Origin: Acetobacter peroxydans
GTDB lineage: Bacteria; Pseudomonadota; Alphaproteobacteria; Acetobacterales; Acetobacteraceae
Assembly: GCF_006539345.1 (NCBI RefSeq)
Contig: NZ_BJMV01000007.1
Location: forward strand, 1-64,000
Direction of reading: 5' to 3'
Length of the DNA stretch: 64,000 nt
The translations under genes and the position numbers were made by a program. Every line of letters begins with the position of its first letter. Positions within the stretch are counted from its first letter, which is position 1. Below are positions 41,878-50,780 of this stretch, piece by piece. Under the pieces are notes generated by a model. That model was not told the origin of the DNA. It ran no database searches and saw only the letters and a list, made by a program, of their open reading frames with translations.

Positions 41878-43614
41878 TTATGGTGACGGTCCCATGACCG
41901 GTTGGGGCGGGACGACGGCCATCGTGTGCATCAAGCCATCTGGAGCAGCCAGTTTTGAGCGCAGGCGGGCGATTTCCTGCCTTGCCCGCTCTTTTTCCGG
42001 CTGGTGGGCTTTGTTCCATTTCCAGATGCGGTCCTGTCTGGCCTGCACCAGACTGTCAAAGCGGTATGAGAGCCAGACCTCAATTTTTTCCGGATCAGCC
42101 ATGGCGGTAAATTCTTCATCATGCCGTTTGCGGAAATCCTCAAGGACTGGTCTATCCTGTTCTGTCAGGACAGAACGGACTGGTTCTGGCGGTGTGGGGC
42201 GCAGTCCGACAACGTGCAGCAATGCCTGTACGACAAAGCGTAGGACTTCCAGTAATGCGAGCAAAAGCCGCTGGCAGATTTTTTCCAGTTTTCCTGCCCG
42301 TCCGGTCATCCGCTGCCATTGGCTTTCTGTGGCCTGTTTCCATTCTTTGCGGGCGGTGACATAGCACTCAAAACTGGTGCGCAACTGTATCTGATAGGGC
42401 GTGAGACTTTCTCGCCATTTTGCAATGGTTGTTTTCCGGTCCAGAGGTGCCCAGCCTGTTTCCGGGGCTTTCTGGTCCAGAATGGCCTGCTGGTCCAGAA
42501 TAGCCCGCCTGATCCGACGGCGGATACGGGCTTCTTCAGCGCTGAGAATCAGCCGATACAATGGTTTCGGCGGGGTGTGTGGCATGACGGCTGGCCTGTC
42601 TACATCCTCCATTTGCCTGCGCTTTAATTCCTCAAGCATTGGATTTCTGCGCGGCAGTTTGATGCGTTTCGGTTCTCTTTTTCTGGCAGGTGGGGAGGCA
42701 TGGGCCGATAGTATCCCGGTTTGGTCATTTTCAGCTATCATGCGCACAGGAACACCGGTGCTTCTGATGTCCGGTTTAGGCTTTTCGTGTTCCGGTGAGT
42801 GTTCTTCTGCCAGCAGCTTTCTGAATTCCGCCATGCGCACCTTTGTCAGACGGGTAAAGCTGCCAATCAGCGTTCCATCGTTGGTTTCAATGATATGAGC
42901 ACCCGGTCGGGTCTCCTTTCGATCCCCTTCGCACATGGTCAGACTATGTTCTGCCAGTGCTGCACGGAAAGACTTTAATCCGTCTGACTGGCTCCAGAGA
43001 GAGGCAGCAAGCTGTTTGAGTTTTGGGAGGTCAAGTCCCTGTCTTTCCGCTGTGCGGTGGGCCTGTAAGGTATAGGCGGCACGGGGCTTGTCTGCTGGCT
43101 GTGCTGGTGCAAGGGCTGCGATTAATTCTGCTTCATGGACTTTGCCGTCCTGACGTAAAGCTTTGGCAATCGAGCGGTCATGGCGTCCCGCGACAAGGGC
43201 ATGGCCCAGCCTGATTTCTTCCAGCCGTGCCAGTTTCTCCAGCCGTATCCAGCTAAAACGACTGTCTAAAATATGGTCCTGCTGCCATTCAGGCAGGATC
43301 AGGTGGCCATGGGTGCTGCCATCCTTCTGATGAATGACGAAAGTCATATGCTCCGAGTCTCCATGGAATTCGTGACAAATCCGTCTGGCAAACTCTTGCA
43401 GTTGGGCGTCTGTCATGGGTTCATCGGGATTGAACGCGATGTGACGTAGACCGTAAGTCAGTTTTTCCCGTTTTGCTTCTCGCATAGCATCATGAAGCAG
43501 CCAGTCTGACCCGGCCATGATCCTTATGGCTTCATTTTTTGGTCCATGGAGAACATGTCGGGCAATGGCATTGGCTCCGCTTTTTGTTCTGATCCGGCTC
43601 TCCTGAATAATCAT
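41878..43614 (-). CDS. mobA: Relaxase (mobilization nuclease) of island 3
   Basis: A 578-residue relaxase. The histidine motif is H95-Q-K-D-G-S-T-H102-G-H104, the three-His metal site used for strand nicking. The likely catalytic Tyr is near the N-terminus or at Y54 in LTYGLRHIAF; this cannot be fixed from sequence alone. The block LARLEEIRLGHALVAGRHD matches the island 2 relaxase. The C-terminal half is helical and basic with a hydrophobic segment (LLLALLEVLRFVVQALLHVVGL), again like island 2. It follows the mobC gene by 21 bp. Unlike island 2, I see no convincing nested gene. Confidence 0.85.
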   Translation of the reverse strand: MIIQESRIRTKSGANAIARHVLHGPKNEAIRIMAGSDWLLHDAMREAKREKLTYGLRHIAFNPDEPMTDAQLQEFARRICHEFHGDSEHMTFVIHQKDGSTHGHLILPEWQQDHILDSRFSWIRLEKLARLEEIRLGHALVAGRHDRSIAKALRQDGKVHEAELIAALAPAQPADKPRAAYTLQAHRTAERQGLDLPKLKQLAASLWSQSDGLKSFRAALAEHSLTMCEGDRKETRPGAHIIETNDGTLIGSFTRLTKVRMAEFRKLLAEEHSPEHEKPKPDIRSTGVPVRMIAENDQTGILSAHASPPARKREPKRIKLPRRNPMLEELKRRQMEDVDRPAVMPHTPPKPLYRLILSAEEARIRRRIRRAILDQQAILDQKAPETGWAPLDRKTTIAKWRESLTPYQIQLRTSFECYVTARKEWKQATESQWQRMTGRAGKLEKICQRLLLALLEVLRFVVQALLHVVGLRPTPPEPVRSVLTEQDRPVLEDFRKRHDEEFTAMADPEKIEVWLSYRFDSLVQARQDRIWKWNKAHQPEKERARQEIARLRSKLAAPDGLMHTMAVVPPQPVMGPSP

Positions 43615-43635
43615 GACTCATGACCCTGACGGCTT

Positions 43636-44013
43636 TCAATGAAGCGTCCTGGCAGATCGTGCGCACCTGCGCCGGAGGGGCCGGCTTCGTGATTGTGCCA
43701 GAAGCCCGTCAATCTGATGCAGTCTGTCCTCAAGTTCGGTGAGTGTTTTCCCGCAGTGGATATGGTCACCACAATGAGCAGAGTGGGCCAGTTGATTCAG
43801 ATTGTTGCCAATGCGTGAGAGAGCATGGCGCAGACTGTAAAGCTCTGCGCCGACCTGCTGACCATTGTCGCCAGCCAGTTCAGAAGTGGCCAGAAGTGCT
43901 CTGATCCAATCGGCGGTGGTGGCGTGGCCAAGGTGGCGGGCAACACTATTCCAGCGGGCCAGTTCAGAAGGACGGGCTCTCACGGAGAGGCGGGAAGTTC
44001 GGGCAATCGGCAT
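43636..44013 (-). CDS. mobC: MobC-like relaxosome accessory protein (island 3)
   Basis: A 125-residue protein starting MPIARTSRLSVRARPSELAR at 44011-44013 with ribosome site AAGGAGAA; the frame is open further upstream, but those residues have no likeness to the family. It has the MobC pattern of a basic start with a ribbon-helix-helix, then LYSLRHALSRIGNNLNQLAH, the conserved relaxosome segment. The last 20 residues are Arg-rich. It stands between the oriT-like repeats and the relaxase, as in island 2. Confidence 0.82.
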   Translation of the reverse strand: MPIARTSRLSVRARPSELARWNSVARHLGHATTADWIRALLATSELAGDNGQQVGAELYSLRHALSRIGNNLNQLAHSAHCGDHIHCGKTLTELEDRLHQIDGLLAQSRSRPLRRRCARSARTLH

Positions 44014-44031
44014 AACAAGGTTCTCCTTAAA

Positions 44032-44115
44032 GGGGGTCAACGGGGGAAGTATTCCTCCTTGCCAGCTGCACCATGCACCCGGAACGGGTAGCCATGGAGC
44101 ACTGCTGGCTCCCTG
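44032..44115. other. Candidate oriT of island 3
   Basis: Starts with GGGGGTCAACGGGGGAA (44032-44048), identical to island 2 at 24734. Nested inverted repeats follow: GCCAGC (44061-44066) with GCTGGC (44104-44109), CCATG (44071-44075) with CATGG (44093-44097), and ACCCG-GAA-CGGGT (44077-44089) at the centre. Repeat order and position upstream of mobC agree with an origin of transfer. Confidence 0.55.
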
Positions 44116-44188
44116 TAAGGGTAACCTAGTCAGATGCCTGATTTCCGATTTTTCTTTTGATGCAAACGAGATGGCGAGAATAAGCCTT

Positions 44189-45796
44189 TCAAAAAGGTAT
44201 GATGCACTCTGCTGGGTAGCGCAGGGCTTCAATAACTTGCTGAAGATTGGCAACGTCAATTCCGCTGGTGTAGTTCATTGTTCCCTGTGATTTATGGGAT
44301 GCTTCATGTCCCAGAACAGTGTCGATCCACAGTTCCCGAATATGCGCTTCTTGATTTCGAAGCTTTGTCGAGACGGTATGCCGGAAAGAATGAAACGTCA
44401 CATCTTCCGGGATGCCAATGCGCTTTTTATGTTTCGAGAAAGCCCGAGCAAAATTATCCCCGCGCTCACCCGTTGATGAAACTGTAAGGTCAGGAAAAAG
44501 GTAGTGCTCCCCGGTATCCCTGAGCAGGTTGAGCTCTTCCGTGGTAAGCAGGTGTGAGTGAACGGGAATGATCCGTGTGCCTGCCAAGGTTTTGGGTGAC
44601 CAGTTGTCCTCGGGATGCGGGCGCACATGAAAGCACGGAACCCCTTCAATAACTTCTATGTCCTGTTTTCTCAGATTACAGATTTCGCCCAGACGCATCC
44701 CCGTAAACATGCCAACATTGATGATCCCAGCCCAAGTGGTATGGGAAACCGATGTGCCATTCCATGGGGTATGGGCAAGCCGTGTCAGTTCATCATCTGT
44801 CCAGCCTCTCCGTACGATCTTCTTTGTGATGTTGAAATCCCATCCAGCCCATGGATTCCGGTCAGCCATCTCGCGTTGCACAAGATGCATCCAAAGAGCG
44901 GACAGGCGGGAGAAATGGTTTTTCACGGTCTTCCCGCTGACGGTTTCCTGCCCACGTTCGCGGGCCTGCGCAACGGCTTCACGGATGGGAAGGCCGGTTC
45001 TTCCTTTGCCATGTGTTGCCGGGAGATCAGAGAGTAGGTCGAAAAATTCACCAGAAACCTTGCCCGTGATCTGTTTCACCGGCATGTCACCAAAAGCTTC
45101 AATGAAGAGGGCCACGGTCTTGCGCGTGGCTTTCTTGGTATCTTCGCTCTTGTCTTTGTCAGTAAAGACAAATTTTTCTGCCATGACGGAAAGAGGCGGA
45201 GAGGTCGGTTTGCAGGCTTGGGGCCGTTCATTCTCAACCGGGCTTCCGGCTGGAGCATCTATCGGGGCAGCAGGGCGATGTTTGCCCAGATCGACAATCA
45301 GGGAGGAGAGGCTCTTGATCTGCTCGCGCAGCATGTTTTTTTCTTTTTTGCCAACGGCGTTGTCCGTAAAGACTTTCTGCATCATGCTCTGAAGCCGGGC
45401 TTCCAGTGCTTTGAGTGAGTCTGTGGCGAAAGAGATGAAAGCGCCTTCCTTCTGTGCCTGATCCATCAGAGTCATGGCGTGATCGGCTTGCAGGGCGCGT
45501 TTTTCAGCCCGGAAAGCATCATCAGCAAGGGTGAGCAGTTCTTCCTGTTCCGCGATGATTTTGCCCTGTTCGGTTAGCAGGGCAATCATTTCCTCGCGTG
45601 ACAGGTCAGTCTCCATCGTCTTTGCCTTCTCAAAAAGTGCGCCGGTTCGGGCGTAAAGGGCTGCTGCCCGTTCGCGGGCCACCAGCTTACTCTGAGTCTG
45701 CAAGGAGAGAGAAATTTCGGTTCGGCCCAGTCGGGCCTGAACGGCAACGGGCACGGCCCGACGAAAATGGTAGTGAGAGCCGATAAGGCGGAGCAT
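44189..45796 (-). CDS. int: Tyrosine integrase of island 3
   Basis: A 535-residue recombinase with a complete active site: R368 (TGMRLGE), H469 and R472 (HSFRH), H497 (LGHEA), Y509 (TMNYT). The N-terminus MLRLIGSHYHFRRAVPVAVQ and KLVARERAAALYARTG match the truncated integrase at 17996-18270. It starts 87 bp from the 3' end of tRNA-Leu and should recombine at that site. Between its start and the tRNA lies a palindrome (45803-45817). Its nearness to the intact tRNA suggests that island 3 is the youngest insertion or the one that keeps the functional end. Confidence 0.94.
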   Translation of the reverse strand: MLRLIGSHYHFRRAVPVAVQARLGRTEISLSLQTQSKLVARERAAALYARTGALFEKAKTMETDLSREEMIALLTEQGKIIAEQEELLTLADDAFRAEKRALQADHAMTLMDQAQKEGAFISFATDSLKALEARLQSMMQKVFTDNAVGKKEKNMLREQIKSLSSLIVDLGKHRPAAPIDAPAGSPVENERPQACKPTSPPLSVMAEKFVFTDKDKSEDTKKATRKTVALFIEAFGDMPVKQITGKVSGEFFDLLSDLPATHGKGRTGLPIREAVAQARERGQETVSGKTVKNHFSRLSALWMHLVQREMADRNPWAGWDFNITKKIVRRGWTDDELTRLAHTPWNGTSVSHTTWAGIINVGMFTGMRLGEICNLRKQDIEVIEGVPCFHVRPHPEDNWSPKTLAGTRIIPVHSHLLTTEELNLLRDTGEHYLFPDLTVSSTGERGDNFARAFSKHKKRIGIPEDVTFHSFRHTVSTKLRNQEAHIRELWIDTVLGHEASHKSQGTMNYTSGIDVANLQQVIEALRYPAECIIPF

Positions 45797-45802
45797 CTGC
45801 GT

Positions 45803-45817
45803 TTCCCAGTCTGGGAA
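45803..45817. promoter_or_regulatory. Palindrome between island 3 integrase and tRNA-Leu
   Basis: TTCCCAGTCTGGGAA is a perfect palindrome around one base, seven bases upstream of the integrase start. It corresponds in place and partly in sequence to the palindromes at 7961 and 18274. Confidence 0.5.
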
Positions 45818-45882
45818 GACAAACGGGAAAATCCCGCAGACCCGTCAAATTCTCATTTTACTGTTATATTTCAATAGGTTAG

Positions 45883-45967
45883 TGGTGCGAACTGCGGGAC
45901 TCGAACCCGCACGCCCTATGGGCTGGAGATTTTAAGTCTCCTGCGTCTACCATTCCGCCAAGTTCGC
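45883..45967 (-). tRNA. tRNA-Leu (anticodon UAA), integration target
   Basis: An 85-nt gene on the minus strand. The acceptor stem GCGAACT/AGTTCGC is perfect, with the CCA end encoded (TGG at 45883-45885 on the plus strand). The anticodon stem GGAGA/TCTCC holds the loop CTTAAAA, giving anticodon UAA. The variable arm and GGTTCGA of the T-loop are normal for tRNA-Leu. Copies of its 3' 23-27 bases at 8019, 18334 and 33542 mark it as the attachment site of the three islands. Because the integrase end reconstitutes the 3' end, the gene stays functional. Confidence 0.96.
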
Positions 45968-46024
45968 ATGGAGGGTGCAACCGGTAGCTTGTGTGAGTGT
46001 TGCGTTTTGTCTTCTAGCAACGCT

Positions 46025-46855
46025 TTAGGTCAGCGGCAACTCCTGCTGTCCGGCACGCATGAGGTTGGGGCCGTGGTGGCGTAGCCATGCTTCTGCCCGC
46101 TGCCGGTGCGGGGTGAGGCGTTTCACCTGCTGCCAGAACTGGTTGCTGTGGTTCATGTGCACGAGGTGGCTGAGTTCATGTGCAATCAGGTAGTGCCTGA
46201 CTTCTGGCGGTGCCATGATAAGACGCCACGACAGCATGATGCGTCCCGTTGCGGAGCAGCTTCCCCAGCGGCTTGTAGGGTCGCGGATATCCAGCCGTGT
46301 TGGGTTCAGGCCTGCGGTTTTTGCCATATCCCGTAATTCGGCGCCCAGAACACGCAGGGCCCGATGGCGCAGGCAGTCCATGACTCGGCGCGTGATGAAA
46401 GCAGCCTCGCCACTGACAAGAATTTGTCCGTTTTCGATCCAGGCGCCGCCTCGCTGCGCCGGGCTGTGCACGATCCGGTGGGGAACGCCTTCGATGGGGA
46501 TAATGCAGCCCGCCTCAAAGGAAAAAGCGTTTTGCACGCGCTTCAGGCGGCTGGCCAGCCAGTTCCGGTTGTTGTGCAGGAAAGCAATGGCATGAGCAGG
46601 CGGGCAGGTGGCTGGCAGGGTGACAGTAACAGCGTTCTGGCGTGGTGCCAGACGCATGGAAAGGCGCCTGGCCTGTTTTGACAGGCGCCAGAAAACCGGA
46701 AATGTGCCGACAGCGTCAATGTCGATCTTATTCGGTAGCGGCGGGCTGTCCGGGCCAGGTGACAATGTAATCCTCCAGAGCGCCGGCGCGGCGCTCGCTG
46801 ATGCAGCGTCCCGCCGCGGAAGCGCCTGCACTGATAACGGTTTCCGGCGTGCCAC
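46025..46855 (-). CDS. YgjP-like zinc metallopeptidase
   Basis: A protein of up to 276 residues with the zinc motif [12 protein letters not shown] (H-E-x2-H) and the preceding TSRWGSCS typical of the YgjP/DUF45 (M48-related) family. The core runs from [12 protein letters not shown] to the end. The ATG at 46855 gives a 128-bp overlap with the ycgN gene upstream, which is long; a GTG near 46831 or the ATG at 46657 are alternatives, and family similarity begins near residue 60. It is the last gene of the row that begins at 49868. Its natural substrate is unknown. Confidence 0.82.
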   Translation of the reverse strand: MARRKPLSVQALPRRDAASASAAPALWRITLSPGPDSPPLPNKIDIDAVGTFPVFWRLSKQARRLSMRLAPRQNAVTVTLPATCPPAHAIAFLHNNRNWLASRLKRVQNAFSFEAGCIIPIEGVPHRIVHSPAQRGGAWIENGQILVSGEAAFITRRVMDCLRHRALRVLGAELRDMAKTAGLNPTRLDIRDPTSRWGSCSATGRIMLSWRLIMAPPEVRHYLIAHELSHLVHMNHSNQFWQQVKRLTPHRQRAEAWLRHHGPNLMRAGQQELPLT

Positions 46856-47186
46856 TTATTAGCGGATGCCATGCGGGCAGGCCTCGCCCTTCGGCAAGGC
46901 GACGATAGGCGCAGTCAGGCGGGAGCCAGTCGAGTGTGTCGATCATGTCTGGCGTCAGGGTTACGCAGTCCTGAACCTTGCGGTGTCGGTTGGGGTAATC
47001 CTCACACTGGCAGGTTTTGGTATTGAGCAGCCTGCACGCGACGGATGTGTAATACAGTTCTTCCGTGTCATCATCACGCAGTTTGTGCAGGCAGCAGCGA
47101 CCGCAGCCATCACACAGGGATTCCCACTCGCTGCGGGTCATGTCGGCCAGAGCGGTTGTTTCCCAGAACGGGGGCGATGCGGTCAT
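46728..47186 (-). CDS. YcgN/YkgJ-type Cys-rich protein (UPF0260)
   Basis: 152 residues from the ATG at 47184-47186, which overlaps the permease stop (ATGA). The family pattern is complete: [16 protein letters not shown] near 21-36, then [17 protein letters not shown] and the C-terminal [18 protein letters not shown]. These Cys residues probably bind zinc or an iron-sulfur cluster. The role is unknown. The frame stays open for 150 more codons upstream, but that part is the reverse reading of the permease gene. Confidence 0.88.
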   Translation of the reverse strand: MTASPPFWETTALADMTRSEWESLCDGCGRCCLHKLRDDDTEELYYTSVACRLLNTKTCQCEDYPNRHRKVQDCVTLTPDMIDTLDWLPPDCAYRRLAEGRGLPAWHPLISGTPETVISAGASAAGRCISERRAGALEDYIVTWPGQPAATE

Positions 47187-47605
47187 TGCAGAATTCCAAA
47201 AACAAAAGCGAGAACAAGGCTGGTTAAAACTGGTTTTTTCAGGAGCGGCCACCACAGGAGCGTCAATCTTCTGGACAGGGGCGCGCCAAGTTCCTGCGCT
47301 GTGGCCGTCCAGTTTGCGGGCAGAGCGCGTAAAGGCAGCGTGAGCGGCAGCGCCAGCAGCGGAACCAGAAGCAGGCCCTGTGCCGGAGCGGTCATGCCTG
47401 TCCACCAGAAGGCAGGGAGTGCTAACGCCAGCAGGGTGGCAGGCACGGTTAGCAGGAGTGAAAGGACATACACAATGGGCGCACACCGCAGGCGCACCAT
47501 GGCGGCCAGTATCAGGCCCGTGCCCGTCAGAGCCGTGAGAACAAGCACCAATGTGGACAGGGCGGTGCGCGTAGGGAGGGGCAGGCCAGTCAGGTGTGCA
47601 ATCAT
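47183..47605 (-). CDS. Short ABC transporter permease, apparently truncated
   Basis: A 140-residue membrane protein with about four hydrophobic segments. The stretch [22 protein letters not shown] corresponds to the EAA loop that contacts the ATPase, but the protein ends about 15 residues later (FVFGILQ), while normal permeases have further helices and are twice as long. It overlaps the binding-protein gene upstream and ycgN downstream by four bases each. With the degenerate ATPase of the same operon, this suggests either a decaying importer or one re-used for another task. Confidence 0.7.
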   Translation of the reverse strand: MIAHLTGLPLPTRTALSTLVLVLTALTGTGLILAAMVRLRCAPIVYVLSLLLTVPATLLALALPAFWWTGMTAPAQGLLLVPLLALPLTLPLRALPANWTATAQELGAPLSRRLTLLWWPLLKKPVLTSLVLAFVFGILQ

Positions 47606-48771
47606 GGACGGGCGGCCCAGCGATGAAAACGCTCTGCAATGGTAGAAAGATTCTGGCTCCAGAACGAATCGTTCACAACTGTTGCAGGTGGTAGAGGCGA
47701 AAGCGCGCCCCCTGCGGCTGCAATGTCCTGCATGGAAGGGAGGGAGGGCCAGGCATTGGCGAAGGCCTGCTTTTGTGCTGGCTGCTCCAGCCAGGAGGTC
47801 AGCGCCAGACAGGCATGATTATGGGCGGCATGGCGTGGTACGCCCCAGCCGTATTGCACCAGCAAACGCTGTTGCCAGCGGATGCCGAATTTGTCGCCGC
47901 TATCGCTCTGCGCTCCCAGAATTTCGCCCGTCGGTACCAGCCCCATGAGTGCGCCGCCTGAAAGCAGGATCTGTCCAGCTTCTTCAGGGGTGGACCACCA
48001 GGCGATATACGGGCGTATCTGATCCAGCTTCATGAAGGCGCGGTTTAACCCATCGTGCGAGGACAGAACACGATAGAGCGCGTCCGCCGGGATGCCGTCT
48101 GCCAGCAGGGCGATTTCTAGCGTGGTGCGCGGGTCGCGGCGCAGGCTGCGACGGCCGGGATGGCGCGCGACATCCCAGAAATCAGCCCAGCCCGGCGGGA
48201 CGTCAAAGCGGAAGCGATCCCAGGCCATGGCGTAGTCGATGGAGGCTGAGGGCGTGCTGCACACTGTCTGGTTGTGGCTGTCGGTTTCCTTCGCCAGCAG
48301 CCCCATGTCACAGGCGATCTGCAGACTACTGCATTCCATCATGACAGTCGCCAGGCTGTGCGGGGCGTGTTCTTCCTGCTGGCGCAGGGCTCTGGGTTCG
48401 CCATTCCAGACTTTGCAGCGCAGCGGGTGCCCCGAGAGCCGACTGTAGGGCGCAAACAGGACTTTTTTCTGGGTCTGGGCAATTCTGCCGGCAAAGGTCA
48501 GTACCGTCAGGCTGCTGAGGGCATGTGTGCGTGCGGCCATGGCCCCTGTCGGGAGCAGGCAGCCCAGCCCGGCCAGCAGCGCCTGCCGACGTGAAATCCC
48601 GTGCGCGGCTGGCGGCCTGTGTGCTGTCGTGCCAGTGACTATGCTAGCAACGCGGGGGGATGAGAAGGAAAGCAGGGTGAACCTCTTGCACGTCTGAAGG
48701 CCGGTCTGATGACAACAGTCTAGCGTGATTTTTCGTCCATCGGAAAGGCAATGGCATTCCGGGCCTGCCAC
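47602..48771 (-). CDS. Tat-exported solute-binding protein of an ABC transporter
   Basis: Up to 389 residues. A twin-arginine signal [14 protein letters not shown] lies near residues 60-73, followed by an AMAA cleavage region, so the true start is probably downstream of the ATG at 48771, perhaps at a non-ATG codon. The mature part resembles putrescine/spermidine- or thiamine-type binding proteins ([16 protein letters not shown]-like pattern and a segment with [12 protein letters not shown]). The ligand cannot be named. The gene lies between the ATPase and permease genes, overlapping the permease by four bases. Confidence 0.68.
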   Translation of the reverse strand: MAGPECHCLSDGRKITLDCCHQTGLQTCKRFTLLSFSSPRVASIVTGTTAHRPPAAHGISRRQALLAGLGCLLPTGAMAARTHALSSLTVLTFAGRIAQTQKKVLFAPYSRLSGHPLRCKVWNGEPRALRQQEEHAPHSLATVMMECSSLQIACDMGLLAKETDSHNQTVCSTPSASIDYAMAWDRFRFDVPPGWADFWDVARHPGRRSLRRDPRTTLEIALLADGIPADALYRVLSSHDGLNRAFMKLDQIRPYIAWWSTPEEAGQILLSGGALMGLVPTGEILGAQSDSGDKFGIRWQQRLLVQYGWGVPRHAAHNHACLALTSWLEQPAQKQAFANAWPSLPSMQDIAAAGGALSPLPPATVVNDSFWSQNLSTIAERFHRWAARP

Positions 48772-49868
48772 GCCACCAGCCCCGTGCGTCCGGGTTGGAG
48801 GTCGCGCATTGTGTGAACAGGCGGACGGTGCAGCGTTATCTCCGTTCCGTCGCGGCTGCGCAAGCGCATGATAATGGTACGCCCGAGGTGATGCGCGGCA
48901 ACAAGCGTGCAGTGGACATCGCCCGACTCGGTCTCTTCCTGAGCGTGCGCGCCCAGGCGGGGGAAGAGGACAGACAGACGGTCTGGCGGGATGCAGATAC
49001 AGGCCAGATCATCAATGGCGAGGGCGTGATCAGCCATGGCCTCCACTGTCTCGCCTGAAGGCAGGCGCAGGCTGGCGATGTCGTCTTCAATGTCCAGCAC
49101 CTTGCCGGTCAGGACGTTGGCATCATCCATCGCGACAGCCACGGCGGGGCAGGCAGGGCGGCTGAGCAGGGTGGGGGCGTCCGCGTTCTGGAGCAGGGCA
49201 CCTCTGTCCATGACCGCGATGCTGTCTGCGCTGAGCAGGGCTTCCGACCGCTGGCGGGTCATCAGCAGGATGCTCAGCCCGAGAGCATGGCGCAGTCTAT
49301 CCAGCATGGCCTGCTCCTGTTGGCTGGTTTGTGGGGCCATGTCGGCAAAGGGCTGGTTCAGGATCAGCGCTTCGGGCTTCTGGATCAGGGCGCGCGCAAG
49401 ACCAGCTCGAAACGCCTGACTGGGAGAAAGTGTGTCCGCCCGAAGGTGACGGGCATGGTCCAGACCGGTCAGCGCCAGCAGGTCGTGTCCCTGACGCAGG
49501 ATTTCATGCGGCTCAAGCGTGCCTTGGGCGCGGAGGGGGAAAAGAATGTTGTCTAGCACGGACAGATGGCCGAACAGCGGGGCATGGACGCCGCAGGATG
49601 CGACATGGCGGGAGCCGGGCGGGCGGTGCGTAACATCCTCTCCGGCAACGAGCATACGGCCTGCTTGTGGGGGCATGACAGCCCGGCCGATGGTTGCCTG
49701 TCCAGTCAGCCGCGCTGTCAGGGTTTCAATATCCTGACAGTCAGGGGCGATTCCCAGTACGGCGATGCAGCCTCTTCTGGGGAGGGAGAGCGTTATCGCG
49801 GGGGCTTGCGGCAGAACCGTAAACGAATGCAGCGCCAGCGCGGCAGGCGAGTCATGCATGAGCGACAT
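48720..49868 (-). CDS. ABC transporter ATPase-like protein with degenerate catalytic motifs
   Basis: About 382 residues from the ATG at 49866-49868 (MSLMHDSPAALALH); a further ATG upstream is less well placed. The overall course follows polyamine-type ABC ATPases: an ATPase domain, then a TOBE-like C-terminal part (VMDRGALLQ and later TLVAAHHLGRTIIMRLRSRDG). But the Walker A site reads GCIAVLGIAPDCQDIETL without the GKS/T core, the signature is LSPSQAFRAGLARAL instead of LSGGQ, and Walker B is ALILNQPF in place of LLLDEP. All catalytic residues are thus replaced, so ATP hydrolysis is unlikely. The frame is intact, which suggests selection for another role. Confidence 0.75.
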   Translation of the reverse strand: MSLMHDSPAALALHSFTVLPQAPAITLSLPRRGCIAVLGIAPDCQDIETLTARLTGQATIGRAVMPPQAGRMLVAGEDVTHRPPGSRHVASCGVHAPLFGHLSVLDNILFPLRAQGTLEPHEILRQGHDLLALTGLDHARHLRADTLSPSQAFRAGLARALIQKPEALILNQPFADMAPQTSQQEQAMLDRLRHALGLSILLMTRQRSEALLSADSIAVMDRGALLQNADAPTLLSRPACPAVAVAMDDANVLTGKVLDIEDDIASLRLPSGETVEAMADHALAIDDLACICIPPDRLSVLFPRLGAHAQEETESGDVHCTLVAAHHLGRTIIMRLRSRDGTEITLHRPPVHTMRDLQPGRTGLVAWQARNAIAFPMDEKSR

Positions 49869-49940
49869 GCAACCATGTTCCTTGTCGGCTGTTGGATGGA
49901 GGTAAACACTGAACACCCCTGAATAAACGAGGTTTGAGAG

Positions 49941-50243
49941 ATGTCTTCTGATAAAATCAAGGATATCAAGGCTGCCGGGGCGGTTGCGGCAGATGCGGCG
50001 CGTGATGAGATAGACGCTCTGAAGGCCCAGTTAGAGAAGCTGATCGGCCAGCATGTCGCGCCGGTTCTGGGTAAAGCGAGCGAGCAGGCGGGCGTTTTGA
50101 CGGAACAGGCAGTTGCCAACGCTCGCGAACTGGCAGATCATGCGCGCAATGATCTCGCAAAGCAGACGCGGGGCCAGACGTCGTGGGTGTCCATCGCTTT
50201 TGCGGGCGTGGTTGGTTTCATTCTCGGGCGGCTGTCTCGCTGA
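49941..50243 (+). CDS. DUF883/ElaB-like membrane-anchored protein
   Basis: A 100-residue protein with a long helical, Ala/Gln/Glu-rich domain (residues 1-75) and one C-terminal membrane helix with a Gly-rich face (WVSIAFAGVVGFILGRL), the plan of the ElaB/YqjD family. E. coli members bind ribosomes at the inner membrane in stationary phase. The gene is divergent from the ABC operon and has AGAG-type ribosome signals. It precedes the DUF1469-like gene by 40 bp, and the two likely form an operon. Confidence 0.8.
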   Translation: MSSDKIKDIKAAGAVAADAARDEIDALKAQLEKLIGQHVAPVLGKASEQAGVLTEQAVANARELADHARNDLAKQTRGQTSWVSIAFAGVVGFILGRLSR

Positions 50244-50283
50244 AGCATGAGCGTCACCCGAGTATAAGGTAGTCGCAGAACCC

Positions 50284-50709
50284 ATGCATATCCTCGATCT
50301 TGGTAAATCCGTCCTGAATGCGCAGACCAGCCTCATGCAGCAGATGGCTATCCGCTACGGTCGTCAGCTCGCCTTTTTGGTCATGGCGGCTGTATTCGGG
50401 TTCTTTGCCCTGATAACGGGGCATGGGCTGTTGTGGATTCTGCTGGTGTTTGGCGGCCACATGGGGCCTGTCGGCGCTTCTTTCACGGTGTTCGGTCTGG
50501 ATGTGCTGGCGGCACTGATCTGCGTGATGTTCGGTCGTCGGTCCTATCTGACAACGGCCGAGGTGGAAGCCCGGATCGCTCGTGACCGTTCCATGATCCA
50601 GATTCGGGAATCCATGACCATGGCGGCGCTCACAGCGACCATTGCTGGCACGGTTGGTCGTGGCGGGATGCGCAAGGCATGGGATATCGTCCGCCGCAAA
50701 AAGGACTGA
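50284..50709 (+). CDS. Small membrane protein, DUF1469/holin-like
   Basis: A 141-residue protein with two or three membrane helices (LAFLVMAAVFGFFALITG, then LWILLVFGGHM and LDVLAALICVMFGRRS) and a basic C-terminus with KAWDIVRRKKD. This plan agrees with the YqjE/DUF1469 family that is often paired with YqjD-like genes, as here. Its function is unknown; no phage genes surround it, so lysis is unlikely. Confidence 0.65.
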   Translation: MHILDLGKSVLNAQTSLMQQMAIRYGRQLAFLVMAAVFGFFALITGHGLLWILLVFGGHMGPVGASFTVFGLDVLAALICVMFGRRSYLTTAEVEARIARDRSMIQIRESMTMAALTATIAGTVGRGGMRKAWDIVRRKKD

Positions 50710-50780
50710 AATTGTCCCCGAACTGTCTAGCCGGGGTAAAGCCATAGGTTCCATTCCAAATTTGCATTGGCGCCGGGCGT

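Noticed and set aside
47187-47639. N-terminal extension of the ycgN frame to 303 residues
   Set aside because: The extension is read through the permease gene in another frame, and ycgN has a proper ATG overlapping the permease stop.
50284-50709. Phage holin in a prophage
   Set aside because: No phage structural or lysis genes are near; pairing with a DUF883-like gene fits the chromosomal YqjD/YqjE type.
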